DNA from: Phoenix dactylifera
Taxonomy: Eukaryota > Streptophyta > Magnoliopsida > Arecales > Arecaceae
Assembly: GCF_009389715.1 (NCBI RefSeq)
Contig: NC_052400.1
Span: forward strand, 20,367,674-20,431,673
Reading direction: 5' to 3'
Length of the DNA stretch: 64,000 bases
The notes under the pieces are model-generated. The model was given only the letters and a program-made list of their open reading frames with translations. It was not told the DNA's origin and made no database searches. Shown here piece by piece: positions 14,738 to 25,597 of the stretch. The translations under genes were made by a program, and so were the position numbers. The first letter of the stretch is position 1; every line of letters begins with the position of its first letter.

Positions 14738-17700
14738 AACCTACAATCAGAGCCAAATACCTTCATCTGCCTTCAGGAGTTCTTTCTTGTATTTTAACTC
14801 GGTTTAGAAAAAGCTTAAAAAGTGCAGATCTTGCCTTTACTTGTTGCTGCCTCAAAATATAATCACAGACCTGTTTTACATTACAATGGAAGCTATAAGA
14901 AGCATAACACATGCATATGTAGAGGGGCCACTTGCAGTATGTTTTTGTAGTTCATGTGGTTCTCCGAACAGGTTGCAACTCTGTGGGTTTAAATTTCAGT
15001 CATCTAGAACTTGCAGTTGCTGGAGTTGAGGAATCGAGCATCTGTGATCTATCAATTCTTGCTTTATAATATATTGGGTTGGTTTCTGCTCTGAAGTTTT
15101 AGTTTTTGTGTAACTGATATAAAATGCAATGGGTCTTCACTTGCTCTGACATCATTTTTTTCACTTATGTTGTGATCCATAGGCTTTAAGAGATCATTCT
15201 GACGTCAATTTTTAAATTGTGTTGGTGATCCATAGGTTTTAGGAGATCTTAGTGGATATGAGATCAAATTACACCTAGTGTAATTTTCGCAAGGTTACAT
15301 CTTTTTTTTTTTTCCGGAAAGGTTACAACACGCTCAAATTCAATACTGAGTTCGAAGAGGGCCGGGTCAAAAAAATCCACTCTTACCAAGAATCTGAGAA
15401 GCCACACGACCTTATTCGTAAGTACTGTAACTATCACATTTTATACTTCGGTGCTAACCAGGTGGATTTCTCTCCCTTTGTAGGCTTCAATGGTCCGTCT
15501 GATGCGACTCCACACGTTTCATTACGTTTCATTACGTTCCCCGAGGAAGGCGCATGACGGTATTGGATTTGGTTGAGGCCACCCTACTACTATCCAAGAA
15601 AACAATTTAAATGACACGACGGAGATGTGAGATATTTGAGAGGCAATTGGCCATTTCTTAGTAACGTGGAGTCGGCTCTCCTAACAAATCTATAAAATCT
15701 ACAGTAGACTCGCTGCACCAAGTTTCAGGATACCAAGACCTGGCATGTGGGCATGGGCTTGTTTGATTTCATGAGTCCCAACTTTGAATTTGATAACACC
15801 ACCAGTCAACTGATGCTTCTTCTTTGGGTTGGCACGAGGCTGGCAAGAGAGCTGCAGGAGGAATATAAGATGGAGCAGAAGACCAACATGGTTTGTTTTA
15901 AAATTCAAGAAATTTTGCAATCATGCGGAGGGCATTTGTTTTATATGTTTCATGAGGTGACCGCGATGCAACCTCCAAACCTGTGGACAATCCTGCAATA
16001 ACGTGGGTTCGTTCCCACTTCATACATTTCCTGGGGCTTGAATGCGTGCGAGGCATTTATTATTATAGCTCAAAGAGCTGATAGCTTATACAACTCCATC
16101 TAAAGCACCATTTCCCTTGACAAATAAAATAATAATAATATTAAAAAAAAAACATGCCAAGCGTTTGAAAGTTTCTCTTTTGGTTTAGTGGGACACAGTG
16201 GGACACGTGGGTGCATGCAGATAATTTAATGCAGCAAGCTGGACTCTACTTGTCGACTTACCATTTTGTTTGCGGAGCCTTGTCCGGTGAAAGGACAAAA
16301 CCATCTCCTTTCTGTTCCTCATTATTCTACTTGAATGGAAACTTTCTGCGTTTTGTCGGGGGTGGTTGATGGAGCTACATCTTCATCATGCAAAAGGCAT
16401 CTTTCTCAAACCTAGAGAACACACCAAACGAATCGCCGTATCTCGTAAAAATAAAGAGAGAAGATCGCGGTCCGGAAAGAGAAATAGGAGACTGCAACAG
16501 TAGTTGAGGAACACCATGTATGTATGTAGCCGATGCCCCACATGGATCTCTCGGTCGATTTGATCCTCACTCAACAACGGCCAAAATCTTGCAAGATCTA
16601 GAGTACCTTTTGATGATTTGAAGAATGTCTGATGTTGCGACAATCCGATAGCAGCAAATTTCCTCGCAAAAATAATTAAGTAAGGTTGGCGAGGATGTTC
16701 TCTGACCTAAAAAGATCCGATAAGATCCTGGATGAAATCTTATGACTCTGACCAAAAAAAAAAAATTAATAAATTACATATTTCTCGGATAATTTTGCAA
16801 TTGTCATCAATATGGTCGAAGCAACACATGACGTTAGATATTCCTAAAATTAGACATTCGAGGAAAGATGATAATTACTCAACTAATCTCAGGAAGTTCT
16901 GATTAGGTCATGCGGTATTCCGAAGGATTATGTATTTATTTATTTCGTTTTGACATTTCACAGAGTTGTTGGAAGTTTGGTCGCAGCTTGTAACTTAATT
17001 TGCTAGAAAACCTTTATGCTGGTTATGGTCATGTCTCGGTGTAGATCAACTTGATCTGCTAGGCTTACGAACGCATGAGCTCAGGGTTATGGGCATATAT
17101 GGATAAAGTTATTGGTCCAAGTTTTTGGATTAGCATGGAAATGCAGAAAACCAGCAAACTGGGAACTAAGAAGAGCTCTCCTTGCTTGGACTTCACCAAG
17201 CAAGTCCGGAACTTCAGTCTTATTTCCTTTCCTCTTTTTTTTTTCTTTTTCTAATGCAGCCCAACTTTTGAATCGTAGTTTACAGATGTCGAACTCCTTT
17301 TGGAGCATAGATATTTATTCCGTTTAAGCAACGAAAGGTGGCTGGCCTTCCACCATCTTGCACAAAAAATTGCAGCTAAGAAAGACATTTGACGGTGTCA
17401 AAGTCTTGTGCTTGCCGTCCTAACTCTGGACATTATTTTTTTTTGATTCCCCTGGGAAAAAAAGTGGGGGAAAGAAAGGCAACACAAGTTTTCTATTCAT
17501 TTTTATACTCTTAGGCGGGGACTTAATTAGCACCACCTTTACTCGTTAGCCGGCGATCTCTGATGGATTTGAACATGCCAATAAACTAGGTTATCACAGC
17601 ATCCACCCTATTTACATCTGATTTTTCTAAGTGAATTTTGCCAAAATGTTTTTGTCTAATAATGGGCTCTTGATTTGGCTAAGCAAGACTCTCATAAATT

Positions 17701-18464
17701 ACAAGTCCAAACCGATCTCATAATCCATGAGTAAACACCTCAATCGTGCAATTTGACGACAAAATGTTTTCAAAGAGGCTAACGGACCGTGGACTGGGTG
17801 CCGTTGTATGTGGCTAGTCACTCTAAGGGTACCTTATGGGTTAAAGAAGCGAAGCTGCTTAGAGCGCTTCGGAAGTTATTGTTTTCTAGCCTTATTGGAT
17901 GTATCCGTACTAAAACTGTATGAATTATCTATTACAGTAAAAAAAAAAAAAAAAGAGAGAGAAAGAAACATTCAGTAACGAAAATATCAGTCAATGTCGA
18001 TACAGCTTTTATCTAGTAAAACTCAACAAAATCCAATTGCAAGGACTATCTATCGGCAATCCCGAGGACTAATTAGTCCTCTTAGATAACAGAAGAGGTG
18101 ATATTAGGTGAAGAAGTATAAGGGCCACAGAAGCCTAATATAATATGGCTGCATTTGTACCTAGATAAAAAGAATGAGAACAAGTCGCCTATTTCCAAAA
18201 CAGCCACATAAAATAGTGACCTTGAGGATCATGAGAACATTATTCAAATGATTTCATGCCTCATAATCAATAGTCTTTTTTTCCCCTTGAAAGCTGGCAC
18301 TTCAGCGATACCTTCTAACTGGTTAAACCATGCAATTATATGGACATGACCATCTTTTCTCTCTTTTGTTCTCATCTTTTCCCTCATCTATATATAGACT
18401 TACCTGAGCATTAATTTGCATCTTAATTAAATAAGCGATACATATTAGATGGCTCCCACTTAAT
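14738..18464. other. Intergenic DNA between prolidase and ACS
   Basis: About 3.7 kb that begins with the prolidase 3' UTR. The only open frames are short (under 90 codons); none shows a recognisable family, a convincing splice partner or homology to anything I know. It contains poly(T)/poly(A) stretches (for example 15301-15314 and 17939-17955) and no clear repeat boundary. I see no gene here. Confidence 0.5.
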
Positions 18465-19233
18465 ATAGCTAGAATTTTAGCATTTTTCTCCTTTGTGTTA
18501 CATAATCAAGGACAGCCATGCGAAGACTCGTGTAAACACATCTAAAATATATAAACATCTACATGCCTGCATGTATTTGTAATACTAGATTTCATGCAAT
18601 TATGCACAAGGTTCTCATTGGAGGCATAATTGATCGTGCATTAAGTACAAGAAAATTGACTATACAATGATTTCCATGTACTTCAGAAACAAAATAAGTT
18701 TCTGTGAGTAGGATTTGCCATACGTTTGTTGGACTTGTTGGTTTCGGCTACTAATTGAGCTTCTCCAACCATGTAATAATACTCTTCAGACCTTCAGGTC
18801 ACTTTCTGGATGACAGGTGACCATCTGTTTCTGAAGATAATACAGCTACCACAGATGGTGAAAGTGAGAGAAGATTTTCCGGACTATGGACTGCAAGTGG
18901 GTTCTGAGCCGAATAGAAGAAGTGGGAGAAAAGGAGATGAACGGCTATCTCATCAACCACCATATTCAGACAATGGTTTAATTCAAGGAAATGGAGATAA
19001 AAGAAAAATTCCGTGTATTGAAATGGGAATGGGGATCTCAGCTGTCCCAAGAGACAAAACACCTTTTCAAAAAGGGAAGCTTGATATTGCTCAGCTGTCC
19101 CAAGAGACAAAACACCTTTTGAAAACGAGAAGCTTGATATTGCTCAGACGCAGCCGATCATTAGCTGCCTTAAATTTTAATATCATTTCGGTGCAATTGG
19201 TGTGGCCTCGGAGTTTGAGCTTCTCTCGTGCCA
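18465..19233 (+). promoter_or_regulatory. ACS upstream region, duplicated in inverted form at 23880-24191
   Basis: The distal part (18465-about 18720) and the proximal part (about 19195 onward) match the reverse complement of 23880-24191. The middle (about 18721-19190) is present only here. That extra block contains a 53-bp tandem repeat (19038-19090 and 19091-19146, each with CAGCTGTCCCAAGAGACAAA). Whether the block was inserted here or deleted from the other copy cannot be told from this window. Confidence 0.6.
19038..19146. repeat. 53-bp tandem duplication upstream of ACS
   Basis: Two adjacent copies begin TCAGCTGTCCCAAGAGAC at 19038 and 19091 and end with AAGCTTGATATTGC. They differ at a few bases (CAAAAAGGG against GAAAACGAG). 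The unit is absent from the inverted promoter copy near 23930. Confidence 0.85.
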
Positions 19234-19243
19234 TTTATAAATA
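19234..19243 (+). promoter_or_regulatory. TATA box of ACS
   Basis: TTTATAAATA lies 108 bp before the chosen ATG at 19351, a normal distance for a plant core promoter with an 80-nt leader. The same sequence is kept in the inverted copy (about 23879-23888, opposite strand), so it predates the duplication. An in-frame ATG at 19243 sits on the TATA box itself and is therefore unlikely to be in the transcript. Confidence 0.55.
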
Positions 19244-19350
19244 TGGGCCCTTTGGAGAATCTTCCCATTGGCATCGATCAGTTCCTTTGCACGGTTTCCT
19301 TCTTAATTGAAATCCGACTTCTTCTACGGAGGGGTGTGAAACTTCCACTC

Positions 19351-21052
19351 ATGGGGGTCGAGTTTGGTGTTCTGCTGTCGGAAATTGCAACCTCCGACGC
19401 ACATGGTGAAGACTCCCCTTATTTTGCTGGATGGAAAGCCTATGATGAAGATCCTTATGATGCTGTCAGCAATCCTTCAGGAGTCATTCAGATGGGATTG
19501 GCAGAAAACCAAGTAAGCTCTTCAAACTGCAAGACAGATAAAGAATTTAACTAGTTTTCGATACGCATGCAGTCAATATTTCCGTAGGAAGAGACAATAT
19601 TTTTGAAGCTTTGAATACATGACTTCTCTAACCATCGCCCCTTTATGGTTCGGACAGGTTTCATTTTATCTACTGGAGAACTATTTGGAGCAACACCCAG
19701 AAATATCCAACTGCGAAAGTGGAATCTCTAGCTTTAGAGAGAATGCCTTATTTCAAGACTACCATGGGCTCAAAACATTCAGAAAGGTACTTTTTTTCGG
19801 CCTTTAAACCATTTCCATAGTTTATCCACTCTTCTTCTCTGGTTGATGTGGTGTTCTTTTAAGGATAAATTTTCTGGCATTAGCTCGAAATCTGACACGC
19901 ATACTTCTGTGCTCCAAGGCAATGGCGAGTTTTATGGAGCAAATAAGAGGGGGGAGAGCGAAATTTGACCCCGACCGCATTGTTCTCACCGCAGGCGCCA
20001 CCGCAGCAAATGAGTTGCTGACCTTCATCTTAGCAGACCCAGGAGATGCTTTGCTAATTCCTATTCCTTACTACCCAGGGTTGGGCTTAAAGCCAGCTTT
20101 TGTTCATTAGATCACTCTTCCCTACTAGAATCCTCCTGACTAAATATTACTGGCTTATTGGCGTTCCATTTGCTGCAGATTCGATAGAGATCTAAGATGG
20201 CGAACTGGAGTGCACATAATCCCAGTCCACTGCAACGGCTCGAATGGCTTCCAAATCACTGTGAAAGCCTTGGAAGAAGCATATGCTGAAGCAGGAGCTG
20301 CGAACATCAGAGTCAGAGGACTTCTGCTGACAAATCCATCGAACCCCCTAGGAACTGCAATCACAAGGTCTGTTCTTGAAGAGATCCTAGACTTCGCTAC
20401 GCAAAAGGACATCAACTTGATATCAGACGAGATCTACTCGGGTTCCGTATTCTCCTCGGCCGAGTTTGTGAGCATGGCTGAGATTGTTGAAGCCCGGGGT
20501 TATGAAAATTCTGACAGGGTTCACATTGTCTATAGCCTTTCCAAGGATCTTGGTCTGCCTGGCCTTAGGGTGGGGACAATATACTCGTACAACAATAAAG
20601 TAGTGACGACGGCTAGAAGAATGTCCAGCTTCACACTCGTCTCATCCCAGACTCAAAAGATGTTGGCCTCAATGCTATCTGATAGGGAGTTCACGGAGAA
20701 TTACATAAAGACAAATAGGGAGAGTCTTAGGAAGAGGCACGAGTATATTACTGAAGGGCTAAAGAACGCCGGTATTGAGTGCTTGCAGGGGAATGCTGGT
20801 CTCTTTTGCTGGATGAATCTTGGGCCATTGCTCGAAGAGCCCACAAGAGAAGGTGAACTGAGCCTTTGGAATTTGATACTGCATGAGGTTAAACTCAACA
20901 TATCCCCAGGATCTTCATGCCACTGTTCTGAAGCTGGTTGGTTTAGGGTGTGCTTCGCTAATATGAGCCAGCAGACACTAGATATTGCACTCAGGAGAAT
21001 ACATGCATTCATGGAGAAAAGGAAGACAACAAAAGGGCAAGCTTTGCGGTGA
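19351..21052 (+). CDS. ACS: 1-aminocyclopropane-1-carboxylate synthase (ACC synthase)
   Basis: PLP enzyme that turns S-adenosylmethionine into ACC, the committed step of ethylene synthesis in the cytosol. Exons 19351-19512, 19658-19786, 19919-20079 and 20179-21052 (TGA) join in frame to 441 residues. The intron positions, after GLAENQ, after the block ending LKTFRK, and inside PYYPG, are where plant ACS genes have introns. Motifs: [16 protein letters not shown] (substrate pocket, about 23-38), [14 protein letters not shown] (about 202-209), SDEIYSGS, the PLP lysine in [11 protein letters not shown] (Lys about 273) and WFRVCFANM near the C-terminus. The tail after the last helix is short and basic ([11 protein letters not shown]) and lacks the serine-rich MAPK/CDPK target region. 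This suggests the type-3 class, which is controlled by turnover rather than those kinases. AENQV replaces the usual AENQL, and Leu replaces Phe/Met near the active lysine. No break was seen. The start at 19351 gives the standard short N-terminus. Confidence 0.93.
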
Positions 21053-21092
21053 TTTTTTATCTTTCACCTACCTATATTCTTTTGATTGTAAC

Positions 21093-21095
<3 letters not shown>

Positions 21096-21128
<33 letters not shown>
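21096..21128. repeat. (TC)n microsatellite in ACS 3' region
   Basis: Unbroken CT/TC dinucleotide run about 45 bp after the ACS stop codon, probably in the 3' UTR. Confidence 0.95.
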
Positions 21129-21131
<3 letters not shown>

Positions 21132-22824
21132 GGAAGAGGTTATATTTTGGAGAAGGTTATATTTAAAGTACCTCCTCCTCTTCTTTTTTTTTTTTTTTGT
21201 ACTCCAAACAAATTCAAACCCTCCATCCTTAAAAGTTAAGTAGGGTCCCTACCTGTCGAGCAAAGAACCAAGTTGCCAACATATATAGTATTTCTCGAGA
21301 AAAGTCAACCATGTAATATGAACGATTCTGTGACGACAAGGAAATAAAGTTCCTTTCTTTTTGAATAATAGTACCCTCCGGAAAAGAATCTATAAACTTC
21401 ATCAGCATCGAGCCTCGTGTGTGTACAGTCGCTGCGTGCTATTATTTCATCATGTCCCCTTTTCTGCTCTCTTCTAATTTGCTTACTGTGCAATATATTG
21501 CGGGCTTGCTTAATTATTATTCTTCTGAGGCCAGCTCCCATTATTTGACATGGATCCTTCTCAGTTGCGGCGTAGTGAAGGCTAGCAAGAAAAGAGATGT
21601 CTCTAGCCAGTAAAGTGTTGGACAAGGTTACACACAATTAAGAAGCGAAGTCGGCGCAGTGTGCAAGGGATGATAATTAAGGCTTCTTTGAGCGTTCATA
21701 CGCATCAACTTATCAATTTGACAAGGGGCGTGAGCACTCCACTCAAGCATGTGGAAGTAGGATAATGCGAATCGAGATGTGGATGATGTCATTGAGTCAT
21801 GTCCAATCCGAGATGTGCGAGTGAGATATCACGAGTCAAAATGTCTCTAATCCTTTAGTAGCGTATTTGGGGTGCAATTAAAATTTTTGAAAAGTTATAC
21901 ATTTGTGTATTGATGAGACCATTCACTATTTCTTAAAGCTCGACCTCCCCTCCAGATAAACTATATAACTAAGAGAAACCATGAACAGAAGATCTTGATT
22001 GGTACCAAGTCACGTACGGTTGAGTGAGGATCTTATTCTTTCTGAGTCATCTCACCTAGATATCTTTAGACCAACCGGCCTTCTTTCATCATTCCATTCA
22101 TTCATCTGCCCTCTTTATAATAAAGCTTTGCCTTATTTTGCTTGCTGCCCCTAACCTGCTTAGATCTTCTCCCAAATGTCAAAAGGTGATCGAAATTTTA
22201 TATACATCACGCAGTGTCGTGTTGTTTCTAAAATACATCTGGCCGGCCTCCTTGGCCTATTCTGCGCTAATTAATGGCAGCTCTTGGTGATCATACCAAG
22301 CATCCCAATTAATGCAATGCAAAAATAGAACCCTGGCGTTGGTTGATGTGACAGAGTTAGGGGGGCGCAGAAATGATAAAACAATTTGAAAAACATACAT
22401 TTTACCGCAGTCAACCCAGGATTGCTGCTACAAGCCTGCATGACGTATTGCTGCTACAAGCCTGCATCATGGTGCAAGATCCAGTGATTGTAGTGCTAAA
22501 CTCAAGCCAATGGACTTTTGGCTTGACCCTTTTTTTAATAAAAAGAGGACTATATACGACGGGCCCACCACCAATCTCAGAAATTAACTTGAACACCTTC
22601 AAGATTTGAATCTCAAATTTCCTTCTAATGGAGGAGTGGAATTGCTAGGATATAGTCGGTCTAGTTTTTTTTGAGGTAACGGGAGGCTAAATTATAGGAT
22701 GCAGTCTAATTAAATGTTTGCCAGATGTGTTAATTAACACCTTGAACGCATGAGAAGCATAGTGTGACCCTATGATAAATGGCGGGCACAAAACCACTGC
22801 ATCCTTTCTTCTTCTTGTAGTAAT
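21129..22824. other. Intergenic DNA after ACS
   Basis: No gene seen. It contains a small 24-bp tandem repeat (TTGCTGCTACAAGCCTGCAT at about 22419 and 22449). The open frames here are short and have no recognisable content. Confidence 0.45.
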
Positions 22825-22960
22825 TGTGAGGATCCGTGCGGATGTGTGTTTAGTCTCACATTGGTCTTTGCTGGATAAATCTTGGGTACTTATATAAGAT
22901 CAAAGAACCCAAATAATACCTTCCGATTAGTTTTTTTAGGTGAAGTCCTAGGTTGTTACA
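22825..22960 (+). repeat. 5' LTR of TRIM
   Basis: 136 bp, TG..CA ends, and a direct partner at 23113-23249. It is immediately followed by the degenerate tRNA-Met primer binding site. Confidence 0.8.
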
Positions 22961-23112
22961 ACTAATATTAGAGCAGACCTGGTCAATAATCTATGTGGAC
23001 TAAGGAATACTGCAGGATGAATCCATTAAGGTTGACTACGGGTTGATCGTGGTGCTTGTAAATAGATTTATATAGATTTGACGAGGACGTCAGAGCTTAA
23101 CCAAGGAAAGTA

Positions 23113-23249
23113 TGTGAGGATCCATACGGGCATGTGTTAAGTTCCACATTAGTTATTCGTTGGATAGATCTTTGGTACTTATATAGAATAAAGGAACCCA
23201 AATAATACCTTTCGGTTAGTCTTTTTGGATGAGGTCCTGGGTTGTTACA
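23113..23249 (+). repeat. 3' LTR of TRIM
   Basis: 137 bp direct repeat of 22825-22960 with scattered substitutions. The preceding bases are purine-rich, as expected of a polypurine tract. Confidence 0.8.
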
Positions 23250-23335
23250 CTAATATTTAGTTAAAGAATTCTAGTTGGGAAGAGTGATCTAATGAACACA
23301 AGCTGGCTTTAGCCCGACCATGGATGGTAAGTACA

Positions 23336-24191
23336 ACATTTATCCAGGGTAGCCTTCAAATAAGGCATTTCTCTAAAGCCAGATGGTCCACTTTCCCAGT
23401 TGCATATTTCTGGGTGTTGCTCCAGAAGGTTCTCCAGGACATACAACATGAAACCTGTCCAAATCATGAAGAGGCGATGGTTAGAGAAGTCATGTATTCA
23501 AAGCTTCAAAAATATCATCTCTTCCTGCTGAAATATTGACTGCGTATCAAAAACTAGTTAAATTCTTTATCCGCCTTGCAGTATGGAGAGCTTGCTTGGT
23601 TTTCCGCCAATCCCATCTGAATGACTCCTGAAGGATTGCCGAGAGCATCATAAGGATCTCCATCATAGGCTTTCCAGCCAGATGTAAGGGGAGTCTTCAC
23701 CGTGGGTGTCGGAGGTTGCAATTTCTGACAATAGAACACCAAACTCAAGACCCCATGAGTGGAAGTTTCACACAGCAGAAGAAACAAAGGGCCCCTCCGT
23801 AGAAGAAGTCAGGTTTCAATTAAGAAGGAAACTGTGCAGAGGAACTGATGCCAACGGGAAGACTCTCAGAAGGACCCATATTTATAAATGCCACGAGAGA
23901 AGCTCAAACTCGGAGGTCACACCATATTTATGTATTTATAAACATATGGCAAATCTTACTTACTCATCGTTGTACGGTCAATTTTCTTATACCTAATGTG
24001 CGATAAATTACACCTCCAATGAGAACCATTGTTTATAATTGCACGAAATCTAGTATTCCAAATACTTGCACTCTTGCGGGCATGTAGATGTTTACATATT
24101 AGATGTATTTATATGAGTCTCCGCATGGTTGTCCTTGATTATGTAACATAAAGGAGAAAATACTAATGTTCTAGCTGTATTAAGTGGGAAC
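23336..24191 (-). pseudogene. Inverted, truncated ACC synthase copy (promoter, exon 1, part of exon 2)
   Basis: The reverse complement matches 18465-19768 of the intact ACS gene, apart from the block at 18721-19190, which is absent here. The exon 1 copy is 23596-23756 and the intron 1 copy follows. The exon 2 copy starts at 23454 with its AG acceptor kept, and homology stops near 23340 inside exon 2. It is broken in several ways: the original ATG is followed by a 1-base insertion giving a TGA at codon 4; a small deletion removes Phe/Ala before GWKAYD; the exon 1 donor GT has become GC (23594-23595); and exon 2 has a 2-base deletion. A 19-bp insertion lies just upstream of the old ATG. The motif [18 protein letters not shown] is still readable. 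The TATA sequence is kept. Confidence 0.9.
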
Positions 24192-24196
24192 AAAAG

Positions 24197-24460
24197 TTTT
24201 TTTTTTTTTGATACAACGGCTACTTACACTACTCTAATATAAGTGCAGCCAATAGAATCAAGCGAAATAAAGTGATGAAGCATAGGCAGGAAAACCCTTT
24301 ATGTGTCCAAAAAATCTCTCCGGAATGTTGAGCAGTATAGGAGACAACCCAATCAGCAGTCATGTTCATCTTCCGGTACACATGCAATGCCTGAAATGCA
24401 CTGCACCCTTCTACCAACCACCGAATGTCGTTGAGCAGAAGGTTTAGAGTCCCCCTCTAC
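24197..24460 (-). mobile_element. 5'-truncated LINE fragment (RNase H end plus poly(A))
   Basis: On the - strand an RNase-H-like C-terminus reads FQALHVYRKMNMTADWVVSY, close to the HVyREgN..ADwlA motif at the end of plant L1-type LINE ORF2. It is followed by a short 3' tail and a poly(A), seen as a T run at 24198-24210 on the + strand. A dead, 5'-truncated insertion. It abuts the outer end of the inverted ACS copy. Confidence 0.55.
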
Positions 24461-24492
24461 CCCTCCTTCCGTATTCAATCGATCACCGTAGT

Positions 24493-24660
24493 CATGTAGA
24501 AGACTTCAAACCTTTTTGGATAAAGTCACCATCTGTTGCTGCTGCCAGACGTACTCATGTAGAAGACTTCAAACCTTTTTGGATAAAGTCACCATCTGCT
24601 GCTGCTGCTGCTAGACGTACTCATGTAGAAGACTTCAAACCCTTTGCATAAGTCAAAAGG
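24493..24660. repeat. Minisatellite, 63-66 bp unit, about 2.5 copies
   Basis: CATGTAGAAGACTTCAAACC starts copies at 24493, 24556 and 24622. The first two also contain GGATAAAGTCACCATCTG followed by a (CTG)n tract of different length (3 or 5 units), then AGACGTACT. The third copy is partial. Confidence 0.85.
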
Positions 24661-25597
24661 TAACTAACTATATATGCCGAATATCTCGATATTTTTGAAT
24701 TATCTTGATCATGCCAAATGCAGCTGACCGCTGAAACTGGTTGCAGGAATAGGCGCAATCATGGATAGGTCTGCCGAACATTGTTTTGCTTGCTTGTTCT
24801 CCCTCTACTTCAAGTAACAGCCTACATAGGAGAAGTAGAACAAGTTGCTCGCTCTATTGCGATATGTCGAATTTGAAGACAGGTTGACAACAATATACTT
24901 GGATGGCCCAAATATGGATCAGGCCAATCCAATCGACCAAATCAAAGTCGACATTGCATGCAGCAAAACAGGAACAGGAAAGGTCGAGGGATTGGGATTC
25001 TCTTGCAGCCTGCTGGATTTTTATATTGCTTTAGTAAAAAACTAACATAATGTAATCTCAACAAAGCTTATCTCAATCAAACTACATCCCATCCTTGAAA
25101 GTATGTTTTAAGTATGGATGTCCAATATAACATGGGCGACCATCAATGTATTGTAATTAAAACATCATTTTATGCTTTACCGGGAAAAAGAAAATTATGA
25201 TAAGAACCTCAACGTGCCAGGTCCTGGTCCATCATATCCTAATTTTTCCAATAGGCATGAACTAACAACCCAACATGAAACAATATAAATTCAGGTCCTG
25301 TGAGCCCCTCCAACCAACCATCTGGCATCCATCTGATGTGCGTGATATTGATCAACTGCTTCAAACGAAAAAAAACTATCTAAAAATGTTGCTCAAGGCA
25401 GCAAACAATGGTAAGAAGTGGAAGCTTCTAATTTGCTGTTGACTCTAGCAACAAGAGATTATAAGCCTGTCAACAAGGAGAAACCAGAGCTTCAAATTTT
25501 AGTTGCACTACAAAAGGTCAGAAAGGTCATCTAATACAACAAGGAGGATAAAATTTTATGATAGCATTTATAAACATAAATTGGTTCAAAGCATGTA
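24661..25597. other. Intergenic DNA
   Basis: No gene or clear repeat seen. It ends in the 3' region of the MERIT40-like gene on the - strand. Confidence 0.4.

Larger units (their letters stand above)
22825..23249 (+). mobile_element. TRIM (terminal-repeat retrotransposon in miniature)
   Basis: Two direct repeats, 22825-22960 and 23113-23249 (136 and 137 bp), flank a 152-bp interior with no coding capacity. Each repeat begins TGTGAGGATCC and ends GTTGTTACA, the TG..CA ends of an LTR, and contains ACTTATATA(A/G)A and AACCCAAATAATACCTT. Two bases inside the left repeat is TAATATTAGAGC. This matches the initiator-Met tRNA primer site TGGTATCAGAGC at 9 of 12 bases, and all three differences are G-to-A or C-to-T transitions. 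A purine-rich stretch (CCAAGGAAAG) precedes the right repeat. Flanks GTAAT and CTAAT agree at 4 of 5 bases as a worn target-site duplication. It lies between the ACS gene and its inverted fragment. Confidence 0.85.

Noticed and set aside
15747..16001. 84-codon frame, and similar small frames at 17087-17327 and 21305-21637
   Set aside because: No recognisable motif, no splice partners, and comparable frames on the other strand; chance is the simplest reading.
18810..19310. 166-codon open frame upstream of ACS
   Set aside because: Runs across the block absent from the ACS copy and into the ACS leader; contains a tandem repeat and no recognisable domain. Kept only as part of the promoter insertion finding.
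19243..19350. In-frame upstream ATG extending ACS by 36 residues
   Set aside because: It overlaps the TATA box and does not fit the normal ACS N-terminus.
23706..23996. Open frame on the + strand over the ACS copy
   Set aside because: Antisense shadow of the pseudogene.
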